Positions 1 through 8,168 of a stretch of DNA of 64,000 nt are shown piece after piece. Position 1 is the first letter of the stretch. The number at the start of each line of letters is the position of its first letter. Made by a program: the position numbers and the translations under genes. Source of the stretch: Luteimicrobium subarcticum (lineage in GTDB: Bacteria > Actinomycetota > Actinomycetes > Actinomycetales > Cellulomonadaceae); the NCBI RefSeq assembly GCF_002798015.1, contig NZ_PGTZ01000010.1:186001-250000 (forward strand). Reading direction: 5' to 3'. Under the pieces are notes generated by a model. That model was given only the letters and a program-made list of their open reading frames with translations. It had not been told where the DNA came from and did not search any database.

Positions 1-576
1 CCGGAGCGCGTGACGGAGCTGGTGCTGCGCGGCATCTTCACGCTGCGTCGGTCCGAGCTCGACTGGTACTACGAGGGCGGCGCGGGCAACGTCTTCCCGG
101 AGCGGTACGCCGACTTCCTGGCGCAGGTGCCCGGTGTGCCGCCGGGCGAGCGCATCGCCGCGTACCACTCGCTGCTGTTCGACGCCGACCCGGCGGTGCA
201 CGTTCCCGCGGCGGTCGCGTGGACGACGTGGGAGTCGTCGACGTCGACGCTGCTGGAGGACGAGGAGCACATCGCCGAGGCGGCGGAGCCCGCGTCGGCG
301 ACGGCGTTCGCGCGGATCGAGAACCACTACTTCGTGCACCACGGCTTCTTCCGCGAGGGTCAGCTCATCGACGACGCGGGCCGCCTCGAGGGCATCCCGG
401 GCGTCATCGTGCAGGGCCGCTACGACGTGGTGTGCCCCGCCGTGACGGCCTGGGACCTGCACCGGGCGTGGCCGGGCTCGGAGATGCTGATCGTCCCGGA
501 CGCGGGGCACGCGTTCAAGGAGCCGGGCACGCTCCGCGCGCTGGTCGAGGCCACGGATCGCTTCGCGTCCGCCTGA
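1..576 (+). CDS. pip: Proline iminopeptidase (prolyl aminopeptidase), 3' part
   Basis: This is the C-terminal 191 residues of an alpha/beta-hydrolase that removes N-terminal proline from peptides, probably in the cytoplasm. The frame is open from base 1, so the start and the nucleophile serine lie outside the window. The first residues (PERVTELVLRGIF) match the strand just after the nucleophile elbow in this family, followed by the family's DWYYEGGA and FPE segment. GRYDVVCP carries the catalytic Asp and DAGHAF near the end the catalytic His. The length left after the elbow fits a normal family member. The family call is strong; substrate range cannot be read from this part. Confidence 0.82.
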   Translation, partial: PERVTELVLRGIFTLRRSELDWYYEGGAGNVFPERYADFLAQVPGVPPGERIAAYHSLLFDADPAVHVPAAVAWTTWESSTSTLLEDEEHIAEAAEPASATAFARIENHYFVHHGFFREGQLIDDAGRLEGIPGVIVQGRYDVVCPAVTAWDLHRAWPGSEMLIVPDAGHAFKEPGTLRALVEATDRFASA

Positions 577-658
577 CGCCGCACGACCCCTGCACTCGCC
601 GTCGACGGACGCCGAGAGGCCCTGTGGACGGCCGTCTTCCCGTTGTCCCGCCCCCCGC

Positions 659-664
659 TAGAGT
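659..664 (+). promoter_or_regulatory. Candidate -10 box (TAGAGT) upstream of the small helical protein
   Basis: TAGAGT fits the actinobacterial TANNNT -10 pattern and lies in the gap after the peptidase gene. Initiation about 7 nt downstream would give a roughly 30-nt leader before the ATG at 701. No convincing -35 box is visible. Confidence 0.4.
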
Positions 665-700
665 GGCGCCCGCACGTCCGGACAAATGGGGGGAAAGGCG

Positions 701-754
701 ATGCGCGCCACGCGAAGTGCACGGGCCGGCCACGGGGTGGTGGGCAGCCGGTGA
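701..754 (+). CDS. Possible 17-codon leader peptide coupled to the next gene
   Basis: The ATG at 701 follows a G-run (688-693), giving a far better ribosome site than the GTG at 751. It opens a 17-codon frame whose TGA (752-754) overlaps the GTG start of the next gene as GTGA. An in-frame ATG at 686 is an alternative start. The arrangement suggests ribosomes load here and re-initiate at 751. The peptide is rich in Arg and Gly, with no recognisable family. It may equally be chance in GC-rich DNA. Confidence 0.3.
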   Translation: MRATRSARAGHGVVGSR

Positions 755-1062
755 GCGACCTGCAGATCGACTCCGACACGTTGAGCGCGGTGCGCGCCAC
801 CCTCGACAAGGCGCTCACCCTGGGGGCGACGGGTGGTGTGTGCTGTGTCCAGGACGGCGTCGACATCGGCATGTACCCGCCGACGGCGCTCGGCTCGGAT
901 GTCGTGTCGCCGGCCCTGGTCAAGGCCAACATGGCGTTGCGCGACGCGATCGAGGTCACCCGGACCGCGCTGACGAACGCCGGGACGTCGACGTCGACCG
1001 TCGAGGACGGGGTCGACCAGGCCGACGACGAGATCTGGCAGGGCATCGAGTGGCCGAGCTGA
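751..1062 (+). CDS. Small helical protein, WXG100/ESX-like partner (hypothetical)
   Basis: A 103-residue protein without signal peptide or membrane segment. It is mostly predicted helix with a Gly/Cys-rich turn in the middle (GATGGVCCVQDG). Size, composition and position fit the small helical proteins that accompany type VII (ESX-like) substrates, but no WXG motif is present, so this is inference. The GTG at 751 is chosen because the helical sequence begins there and it overlaps the stop of a short upstream frame. The next gene starts 13 nt before this one ends, so the two are probably translated together. Confidence 0.6.
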   Translation: MSDLQIDSDTLSAVRATLDKALTLGATGGVCCVQDGVDIGMYPPTALGSDVVSPALVKANMALRDAIEVTRTALTNAGTSTSTVEDGVDQADDEIWQGIEWPS

Positions 1063-2489
1063 CGGGCACCACCGACGCCGCGACCGGTCCGGGCGCGGGC
1101 GACCCCGCCGGCATCCGGGACCTGGCGGCGACGTACCGCCACTGGGCGCACCAGCTCGGTGTCGAGGCCCGCTACGCGGCGCAGGCGAAGGCGCTCCTGG
1201 ACGACCAGCACGGCGACGCCGTCACGGCCCTGGCCGACCGGCTGGGGTCCGAGGTCGGGACGATCACGTCGCTCCAGGCCGACTGCGGCACCGTCGCGGA
1301 CATCCTGACCGACTACGCCGACGAGGTCGAGGACATCGCCCGCACCGCGGCCCGGCTGTCCGTCGAGGCGGCCGACGCGACGGCGCGCGGGTCGCGTGCC
1401 AACGGTCTGAGCCCGTGGAACACCTTCAACTGGTCCTCCTCGTTCGTCGGCCCGTACATGGCGCGGGCGACCTGGGACCAGGCCGTCGCGGACTGGTCGG
1501 CGGCGACGTCGGGCATCCAGCGGCTGGCCGAGCGCCGCGCGACCCTCGACGACGGGACGGCGCGGAAGCTGGCGGACTACCACGCGATCGCCCTGCGGGG
1601 TGCGGCCACGGCGTCCGGTCGTCGCTCCGCGGCGGCGCCGCGCCGCACGCACCCCGTCGATCCGGTCCGCCGCACCCCGGCCCCGGTCCTGGCCCCGCCC
1701 ACCCCACCGGTCGACACGGCGCCGGCGGGGGCTGCGGGCACGGCAGGCGTCCCGGAGGGCACGGCCCCGGCCGGTCCGCCGCCTGTCGTCGTCCCGGCCT
1801 CGCACACCGCGGACGACGCGCCGCCGCGGCACGACACGCCGGCCGCCGTGGCACAGCCGGCGATCGTCGGCGTGGCGACGGTCGGGGTCCCGCTGAGCGT
1901 GTGCTTCGCGGCGAACCGCGAACGCCTGCGGAGCCTGGGCCGGCGCCTCGTGGACCAGGTCCCCGCGGTCGCGGTCCCCCGGCACGCGTTCTTCCGGCGC
2001 GTGCTCGACACCCCGACGGCGTGGCGCGACGTCGACGGGCACCGGCACACGCGGCACGGTGCGGCCGTCGTGGCGTTCGATCCGGAGACGTCGACCTACG
2101 TGACCTACTTCGGCCCGCTCGACGACCACGGCGACATCCCCGCGTGGGTCCGGCACGTCGGCGTGCTCGACGCGGGGACGGCGACGACGGCCGAGCAGCT
2201 CCGGCTCGCCGACGAACGCGGTGCGGCCCTGTACGAGGAGTACGCCGGGCAGTCGCCGACCGCGCTCTTCGTCGTGTCGCACGCGCCCGTGCTGCACGAC
2301 CTGGCGGGCACCACGCCGGACCCGGGAGCTCGGGACGCCGACGTGGCCGGGACGGCGGTCGTCCGGCTCCTGGACTCGATCCCCCGGCCCGCCGGGTCGA
2401 CGCTGACGGTCGTCGGGCCGGCGAGCGGCTCTCCCGCCCTGCCTGCTGCGGCACGGGGCGCACTGCGCGCCGACATCCCGATCCGCTGA
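1050..2489 (+). CDS. Helical (WXG100-like) protein fused to a degenerate DUF1023-like alpha/beta-hydrolase
   Basis: 479 residues from GTG 1050. Residues about 10-190 are helical with conserved Trp-type positions (NTFNWSSS, TWDQAVADWS), like N-terminal helices of type VII-associated proteins. Residues about 205-265 form a Pro/Ala linker. From about 270 the sequence follows the DUF1023 hydrolase order: VAFDPET, GPLDDHG, VGVLDAGTATT, ERGAALYEEY and LTVVG. The expected nucleophile elbow GHSYGS reads GPASGS at 456-461, so Ala458 replaces the nucleophile Ser. The protein ends 18 residues later, leaving no room for the usual acid and His. A non-catalytic secreted or immune-type role is plausible. 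The family link is from memory of motif order, not a search. Confidence 0.6.
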   Translation: MAELTGTTDAATGPGAGDPAGIRDLAATYRHWAHQLGVEARYAAQAKALLDDQHGDAVTALADRLGSEVGTITSLQADCGTVADILTDYADEVEDIARTAARLSVEAADATARGSRANGLSPWNTFNWSSSFVGPYMARATWDQAVADWSAATSGIQRLAERRATLDDGTARKLADYHAIALRGAATASGRRSAAAPRRTHPVDPVRRTPAPVLAPPTPPVDTAPAGAAGTAGVPEGTAPAGPPPVVVPASHTADDAPPRHDTPAAVAQPAIVGVATVGVPLSVCFAANRERLRSLGRRLVDQVPAVAVPRHAFFRRVLDTPTAWRDVDGHRHTRHGAAVVAFDPETSTYVTYFGPLDDHGDIPAWVRHVGVLDAGTATTAEQLRLADERGAALYEEYAGQSPTALFVVSHAPVLHDLAGTTPDPGARDADVAGTAVVRLLDSIPRPAGSTLTVVGPASGSPALPAAARGALRADIPIR

Positions 2490-2692
2490 CCCGGGCAACC
2501 AGTTACGTTCGCCCTGAGCGGAAACGGAGCCGTCTTCCGGATTCTCGGTCGAATCGCGTTGACGTACCCCTGTGCTGCTGCTGTGCTGTAACCCTCTCGC
2601 CGCCCGCCCGGCCCGACTCCGCATCCGGCCCTCGGCAGCGCGACGCACCGGCGACGCCGCCGCACCCACTCCGCCCCGTCCTTGGAGGACAC

Positions 2693-4285
2693 GTGTCCGA
2701 CCAGCATGCCTCCGTCCCGCTCGACAAGGCCGCGAGCTCCGCGACCACCGTCGAGCCCCACTCGGGCGGCGAGGTCGAGCACGACCCGCACGCCCACCTC
2801 GCGTCCTACCCCAAGCGCTGGGCCGCCCTGGCCGTCATCGCCATCGCGCAGCTCGTCATCGTGCTCGACACGTCGATCATGAACGTCGCGCTGCCGTCCG
2901 CGGCCGAGGATCTCGACATCTCGCCGGCCAACATCCAGTGGGCCGTCACGGCCTACACCCTGGCCTTCGGCGGCCTGCTCCTGCTCGGCGGGCGGATCGC
3001 CGACTACCTCGGCCGCAAGCGCACCTTCATCATCGGCCTCATCGGCTTCGCGGCCGCGTCCGGCCTCGGCGGCATGGCCATGAACGAGGGCTGGCTGTTC
3101 GGCTCGCGCGCCCTCCAGGGCGTGTTCGGCGCCCTCCTCGCCCCCGCGGCCCTCTCGCTCATCACCGTGATGTTCGTCGAGCCGCACGAGCGCGCCCGCG
3201 CGTTCGGCGTCTTCGGCGCGATCGCCGGCGGTGGCGCCGCGATCGGCCTCATCGCGGGCGGCGTGCTCACCGAGTACCTCGACTGGCGCTGGTGCCTCTA
3301 CGTCAACGTGCCGATCGTGATCGTCACCGCGATCTTCGCCGCGCGGATCGTCCCCGAGTCGAAGGCGGCCGGTGACACGCGGCTCGACATCCCCGGAGCG
3401 ATCCTCGCCACCGGCGGTCTCGTCGCCCTCGTCTACGGCTTCACCGAGGCCGCCAAGCAGACCACCGACGCGCAGGGCAACCCGACGACGGTCGGCTGGA
3501 CCGACCCGCTCGTCCTCACGCTGTTCGCCGTCGCGGTCGTCGCACTCGTGCTCTTCGTCTACCTGCAGACGAGGGTCAAGAACCCGCTGCTCCCGCTGCG
3601 CATCGTGCTCGACCGCAACCGCGGCGGCTCGTACCTCGTGTTCCTGCTCGCCGGCGCCGGCATGTTCGCGATGTTCCTGTTCCTCACGCTGTACTTCCAG
3701 GACATCCTCGGCTGGGAGCCCCTCAAGACCGGCTTCGCGATGCTGCCGTTCAGCCTCGGCATCATCGCCATGGCGGGCGTCGTCTCGCGGCTCCTGCCGA
3801 AGCTCGGTCCGAAGCCGCTCATGATCCCGGGCCTCGCGTTCGCGACCATCGGCCTCCTGCTGCTGACCCGCACCAGCACCGAGGGCAGCTACTGGACGCA
3901 GGTGTTCCCCGGCATCCTCGTCATGAGCCTCGGCATGGCCGCGGTCTTCATCCCGGTGTCGTCGACGGCCCTCATCGGCGTCGGCGGGCACGACGCCGGC
4001 ATCGCTTCCGCGGTGCTCAACACGTCGCAGCAGATCGGTGGTTCGCTGGGCCTCGCGCTGCTGAACACGGTCGCGATCTCCGCCGCGACCGACAAGATCG
4101 GCGACCTCGTCGCGGGCGGGGCGAACCCGAAGGACCCGATGACGGCAGCGACCGCCCAGGTGCACGGCTTCCACACCGCGTACGTGTGGGGCGCCGGGTT
4201 CTTCGCGATCGCGCTGCTCATCGCCGCGTTCGTCATCGTGGCACGCAGGGACTCGCTCCCCGCGGAGGGTGCCGTCGCAGCCTGA
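2693..4285 (+). CDS. MFS drug exporter, DHA2 (EmrB/QacA) family
   Basis: A 530-residue inner-membrane proton antiporter of the 14-helix DHA2 family, expected to export small toxic compounds. After a roughly 40-residue polar, His-containing N-tail, helix 1 carries VIVLDTSIMNVALPSA, the DHA2 signature, followed by motif A (GGRIADYLGRKRT) between helices 2 and 3. Hydrophobic segments continue to about residue 520. The GTG at 2693 is preceded by GGAGG (2684-2688) at good spacing. No regulator is adjacent, so the substrate cannot be inferred. Transcription probably ends at the hairpin at 4318. Confidence 0.88.
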   Translation: MSDQHASVPLDKAASSATTVEPHSGGEVEHDPHAHLASYPKRWAALAVIAIAQLVIVLDTSIMNVALPSAAEDLDISPANIQWAVTAYTLAFGGLLLLGGRIADYLGRKRTFIIGLIGFAAASGLGGMAMNEGWLFGSRALQGVFGALLAPAALSLITVMFVEPHERARAFGVFGAIAGGGAAIGLIAGGVLTEYLDWRWCLYVNVPIVIVTAIFAARIVPESKAAGDTRLDIPGAILATGGLVALVYGFTEAAKQTTDAQGNPTTVGWTDPLVLTLFAVAVVALVLFVYLQTRVKNPLLPLRIVLDRNRGGSYLVFLLAGAGMFAMFLFLTLYFQDILGWEPLKTGFAMLPFSLGIIAMAGVVSRLLPKLGPKPLMIPGLAFATIGLLLLTRTSTEGSYWTQVFPGILVMSLGMAAVFIPVSSTALIGVGGHDAGIASAVLNTSQQIGGSLGLALLNTVAISAATDKIGDLVAGGANPKDPMTAATAQVHGFHTAYVWGAGFFAIALLIAAFVIVARRDSLPAEGAVAA

Positions 4286-4317
4286 CGGCAGCACCGCACC
4301 ACCCCGCAACAACCACG

Positions 4318-4352
4318 CGACGGGCGTCGACCACCACGGTCGGCGCCCGTCG
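4318..4352 (+). terminator. Hairpin terminator after the MFS exporter
   Basis: Nine perfect pairs (CGACGGGCG/CGCCCGTCG) extended by TCGACC/GGTCGG around a 5-nt loop, beginning 33 nt after the stop. There is no T-run, as is common for GC-rich actinobacterial terminators. Confidence 0.65.
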
Positions 4353-4375
4353 TGCGTCCCCTCCCGCGCGCGCCG

Positions 4376-4595
4376 GCCAGCCACGACCGTGGCCGGCCAG
4401 CCACGACCGACCCCATGTCAACCACGACCACCTTCGCGTCAACCACGACCAGCGCGAGACGGCTGCCGCCTGTGGTTACGTCCTGCCAGGTCGAGGCATC
4501 CCAGACCAGCGCCTCCGACGGTCGCGGCTGACCCGCAGGTGGTCGTGGCTGACAGGCCGACGGTCGTGGCTGACGCGCCGGTGGTCGTGGCTGAC
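4376..4595. repeat. Convergent arrays of a 12-bp core at 21-bp spacing
   Basis: This 440-base gap (4286-4725) carries no supported gene. The core GYCARCCACGAC occurs four times on the plus strand (4376, 4396, 4417, 4438; steps 20, 21, 21). It occurs four times in inverse orientation (4521, 4542, 4563, 4584; steps 21, 21, 21), with a partial ninth copy near 4623. The arms are separated by about 70 bp and could form an imperfect long hairpin. The 21-bp step is two DNA turns, or seven codons if translated. It is not CRISPR: spacers are only about 9 bp. Function unknown. Confidence 0.75.
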
Positions 4596-4725
4596 CCGAA
4601 GGTGCCGGGCCCGCCGTCGCACAGGTGGCTGACAGGTGCGCGACAGTGCCGGTCAAGTCCCGCTCCGTACGTTCCCCTCAGACATCATCGAGCGCCCCCT
4701 GCGCTCGCCGACCCCGAGGGAGATC

Positions 4726-6051
4726 ATGGGCGCCCTGCTGCACCGGGCCTGGGACAGGCCACGCACCCGACTGCTCGTCGTAGGGACGGCCGGTGTGCTC
4801 GTCGTCGCCGTCGCGCTCGCCTGGTGGTTCGTCTGGCGGTCGCCCGACGCGGGCGCTGCGACCGCGACGTCCGTCACCCGGACCGCCGAGGTCAGCACCA
4901 CGACCATCGAGAAGTCCGTGTCGGCGTCCGGGACGCTCACGCCGTCGGTCCAGGAGGACGTGTCCTTCGGGGCGTCCGGGACGGTCACCTCGGTGAAGGT
5001 CGCCGAGGGTGACACCGTCAAGAAGGGCCAGGTCCTCGGGACGATCGACACCCTCGAGCTCAAGGCCGACCTCCTGTCCGCGAAGGCGGACCTCGCGAGC
5101 GCGAAGTCCGACCTCGCGACCGCCGAGGACGAGAACGACGGGTCCGACTCCGCCGAGGCGCAGGTCAGCGCGAAGGAGGCGCAGGTCGACGTGGCACAGG
5201 CTGCGGTCGACACCGCCGAGGACGCGATGGACGACGCCACCCTCAAGGCACCGGCCGCCGGCCTGGTCACCGAGGTCAACGTGGCGAAGGGTGACGCGGT
5301 CACGGGGAGCTCGAGCGCGTCGGGCTCCGGCTCGTCCGGCTCCGGCTCGTCCGCCTCGACGTCGGGCGCCGGTGGTACCGGCAGCGGGGGCGGCTCCGGC
5401 TCGTCGTCGACCAGCACGTCGAGCTCGGCGCAGTTCGTCATCGTCGGGCAGTCGTCGTGGGAGGTCTCCGTGACGGTCGGCGAGGACGACATCGCGAACG
5501 TCAAGAAGGGCGAGCAGGTCGAGCTCACCGGCGACGACCTGTCCGACACGGTGTTCGGGACGGTGTCGAGCGTGGGTCTGCTGCCCAGCACGTCGTCCGG
5601 CTCGGTGTCCTACCCCGTCACGGTGCAGGTCACCGGCTCTCCGAAGGGTCTCTACGACGGCACGTCCGTGACGGCCGCGATCGTCTACGAGCGCCGCTCC
5701 GACGTCCTCGCGGTCCCGTCCGCGGCCGTGACGCGTGACGGCGACACCGCGACGGTCGACGTCGTCGACGACGAGGGCACGGTCACCCCGACCACGGTCA
5801 CCGTCGGCGAGACGTCCGGCCAGATGGTCGAGATCACGAAGGGCCTCACCGAGGGTCAGACCGTGCAGTACACGCAGGTCGTGTCGACCGGCAACGGCGG
5901 GACCGGCACCGGCAACCGCCAGCAGGGCGAGCTCCCCGGCGGCGGCGAGGGCGGCTTCCCCGGTGGTGGCCAGGGTGGTTACGGCAACTTCCCGGGCGGC
6001 GGCGGGCAGCAGGGCGGCGGCAACTTCCAGGGCGGCGGTGGCCGCGGGTGA
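4726..6051 (+). CDS. MacA-like periplasmic adaptor (HlyD/RND membrane fusion protein)
   Basis: 441 residues. An N-terminal membrane anchor (about 13-36) is followed by a lipoyl-type half-motif (ASGTVTSVKVAEGDTVKKGQ), a helical hairpin, the second lipoyl half (APAAGLVTEVNVAKGDAV) and beta-barrel domains. A Gly/Ser stretch of about 40 residues is inserted just after the second lipoyl half, and the last 45 residues are repeats of Gly with Phe, Pro and Gln. It probably links the MacB-like pair encoded next to partners across the cell wall. The ATG at 4726 has GAGGGAG upstream; earlier in-frame starts lack a ribosome site. The stop overlaps the next start (GTGA). Confidence 0.85.
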   Translation: MGALLHRAWDRPRTRLLVVGTAGVLVVAVALAWWFVWRSPDAGAATATSVTRTAEVSTTTIEKSVSASGTLTPSVQEDVSFGASGTVTSVKVAEGDTVKKGQVLGTIDTLELKADLLSAKADLASAKSDLATAEDENDGSDSAEAQVSAKEAQVDVAQAAVDTAEDAMDDATLKAPAAGLVTEVNVAKGDAVTGSSSASGSGSSGSGSSASTSGAGGTGSGGGSGSSSTSTSSSAQFVIVGQSSWEVSVTVGEDDIANVKKGEQVELTGDDLSDTVFGTVSSVGLLPSTSSGSVSYPVTVQVTGSPKGLYDGTSVTAAIVYERRSDVLAVPSAAVTRDGDTATVDVVDDEGTVTPTTVTVGETSGQMVEITKGLTEGQTVQYTQVVSTGNGGTGTGNRQQGELPGGGEGGFPGGGQGGYGNFPGGGGQQGGGNFQGGGGRG

Positions 6052-6851
6052 CGACCACGACGACCACCACCGCACCCTGGGCCGCCTCGGACGCGGGCGC
6101 TCCCGCGACCTCGACCCCCGTCATCGAGCTCGCCGGCGGCCGCAAGACCTACCGCTCCGGCTCGATCGAGTTCGAGGCGCTGCGCGGCGTCGACCTGCGG
6201 ATCGACCGCGGCGAGTACGTCGCGATCATGGGCCCGTCGGGCTCCGGCAAGTCGACGCTCATGAACGTCCTCGGCTGCCTCGACGTGCTCACCACGGGTG
6301 AGTACCGGCTCGCCGGGAACGACGTGGGCGAGCTCGACGAGATCGACCTCGCGACCCTCCGCAACGAGGAGATCGGCTTCGTGTTCCAGCAGTTCCACCT
6401 GCTGCCGTCGCTCTCCGCCTGGCGCAACGTCGAGCTGCCGCTCATGTACCGGGGGACGCAGCGCGCCGAGCGCAAGGAGCGGGCGAGCGCCGCGCTCGAG
6501 CGCGTCGGCCTGGGCGACCGGCTCGAGAACCGACCGGGCGAGCTGTCCGGCGGCCAGCAGCAGCGGGTCGCCGTGGCGCGCGCCCTCGTCGGGGAGCCGG
6601 CGCTCATCCTCGCGGACGAGCCCACCGGGAACCTCGACACGGTGTCCACCGAGGACGTCCTCGCGCTGTTCGACGAGCTGCACGCGCAGGGCCGCACGAT
6701 CGTCCTCATCACGCACGAGCCCGAGGTCGCCGAGCGCGCCCGCCGCGTCGTGCGCGTCCGGGACGGCGTCATCCAGAGCGACGGCCCTGCGTCCGCGCTG
6801 CACGACGACCGCGGCTACCTGCACCACGACGAGAACGGGGGCGTCCGATGA
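6048..6851 (+). CDS. MacB/LolD-type ABC transporter ATPase
   Basis: A 267-residue cytoplasmic ATPase that should power the permease encoded next. Walker A is GPSGSGKS (62-69), the signature LSGGQQQR begins near 166, Walker B is LILADEPT near 186 with GNLDT after it, and the switch His lies in ITHEPE. The first 25 residues are a Thr/Ala-rich tail not typical of the family. It overlaps both neighbours by 4 nt (GTGA at 6048, ATGA at 6848), so adaptor, ATPase and permease are translationally coupled. Confidence 0.92.
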   Translation: MTTTTTTTAPWAASDAGAPATSTPVIELAGGRKTYRSGSIEFEALRGVDLRIDRGEYVAIMGPSGSGKSTLMNVLGCLDVLTTGEYRLAGNDVGELDEIDLATLRNEEIGFVFQQFHLLPSLSAWRNVELPLMYRGTQRAERKERASAALERVGLGDRLENRPGELSGGQQQRVAVARALVGEPALILADEPTGNLDTVSTEDVLALFDELHAQGRTIVLITHEPEVAERARRVVRVRDGVIQSDGPASALHDDRGYLHHDENGGVR

Positions 6852-8080
6852 GCTGGGGCGAGACCCTCTCCACCGGGTGGCACGCCATCCGCGCGCACTC
6901 GATGCGTTCCCTCCTGACGGTCCTCGGCATCCTCATCGGCATCGCCGCGGTGATCCTCACCGTCGGGCTCGGCCTCGGGACGCAGAAGGACGTCAGCGCG
7001 CAGATCAGCTCGCTCGGCTCGAACCTGCTCATCGTGACGCCGGGGTCGACGACGTCGTCCGCGGGCGTCCGCGGCGGGTTCGGGTCGTCGACGACGCTCA
7101 CCGTGGCGGACTCCGAGGCGCTGGCCTCGCAGACAGCCGCACCGGACGTCGAGGCCGTCGCGCCCGAGAAGTCGGCGTCCGAGTCGCTCGAGAACGGCGA
7201 CACGAACTGGACGACCACGGTCGTCGGGACCACCCCGTCGTGGACGGACGTGCGCTCGCGCACGCTCGCCCAGGGCCGGTTCCTCACCGCGGACGACGAC
7301 ACCGACCAGGCCACGAACATCGTGCTGGGGTCCGAGACGGCGACCGAGCTGTTCGGCAGCCCGTACGCCGTGGGCCGCACCGTCACGATCAACGACGTGT
7401 CGTTCACCGTCGTGGGCGTGCTCTCGTCGGCGGGCGCCAGCTCGTCGGACGACCTCGACGACACTGCGGTCGTACCGCTCGCCACCATGGCGAGCACGAT
7501 CGTCGGCGGCACCAACCGCACGTCGGTCTCGACGATCTACGTCAAGGCCGTCGGCACCGACGAGATCTCGGCCGCCTACCAGGAGACGCAGAACCTGCTG
7601 CTGAACCTGCACGGCATCACGAACGCCGACAACGCCGACTTCACGGTCAGCTCGCAGGACGCCCTGGTGTCCACGGCGACGTCCGTCTACCGGACGCTGA
7701 CGGTGCTGCTCACCGGCATCGCCGCCCTGTCGCTGCTCGTCGGCGGCATCGGCGTCATGAACATCATGCTCGTCTCCGTCACCGAGCGGACGCGGGAGAT
7801 CGGTCTGCGCAAGGCGCTCGGCGCCCCGCCCACCGCGATCCGGCGACAGTTCCTCACCGAGGCGTCGATCCTCGGGCTCTCCGGCGGGATCGTCGGCGCG
7901 GGCCTCGGGATCCTCGCCGCGAAGGTCCTGCCCGACGTGCTCGACTCGTCGATCGTCGTCTCCATGCCGGCGGTGTTCGGGTCCATCGCGATCGCCCTGG
8001 CGATCGGCCTGGTGTTCGGCGTGTACCCCGCGGTCCGTGCCGCGCGCCTCGCCCCCATCGACGCCCTGCGCAGCGAGTGA
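6848..8080 (+). CDS. MacB-like permease (FtsX domain)
   Basis: A 410-residue membrane protein: helix 1 near 20-42, a large extracytoplasmic domain (about 45-280), then three helices with the FtsX fold. VGGIGVMNIMLVSVTERTRE is the conserved segment after helix 2 in MacB-type mechanotransmission permeases. It works with the ATPase that overlaps it by 4 nt and the adaptor upstream. In this class the pair moves substrates outside the membrane rather than through a pore. The substrate is unknown; the Gly-rich lipoprotein downstream is a candidate partner. Confidence 0.9.
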   Translation: MSWGETLSTGWHAIRAHSMRSLLTVLGILIGIAAVILTVGLGLGTQKDVSAQISSLGSNLLIVTPGSTTSSAGVRGGFGSSTTLTVADSEALASQTAAPDVEAVAPEKSASESLENGDTNWTTTVVGTTPSWTDVRSRTLAQGRFLTADDDTDQATNIVLGSETATELFGSPYAVGRTVTINDVSFTVVGVLSSAGASSSDDLDDTAVVPLATMASTIVGGTNRTSVSTIYVKAVGTDEISAAYQETQNLLLNLHGITNADNADFTVSSQDALVSTATSVYRTLTVLLTGIAALSLLVGGIGVMNIMLVSVTERTREIGLRKALGAPPTAIRRQFLTEASILGLSGGIVGAGLGILAAKVLPDVLDSSIVVSMPAVFGSIAIALAIGLVFGVYPAVRAARLAPIDALRSE

Positions 8081-8168
8081 GGCCGCCGTGGACCACCTCG
8101 AGCACCGCGCGGCCCGCCGGCCGCACCCGTCCTTGTCCTCCGTCCCCCTCCCCCACCGAGGAGACCCC

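Noticed and set aside
2105-4384. 759-residue minus-strand frame under the first MFS gene
   Set aside because: Arg/Glu/Asp-rich shadow with no fold signals; the plus strand encodes a clear exporter.
4376-4595. CRISPR array
   Set aside because: Repeat core of 12 bp with about 9-bp gaps, two opposite orientations and no cas genes.
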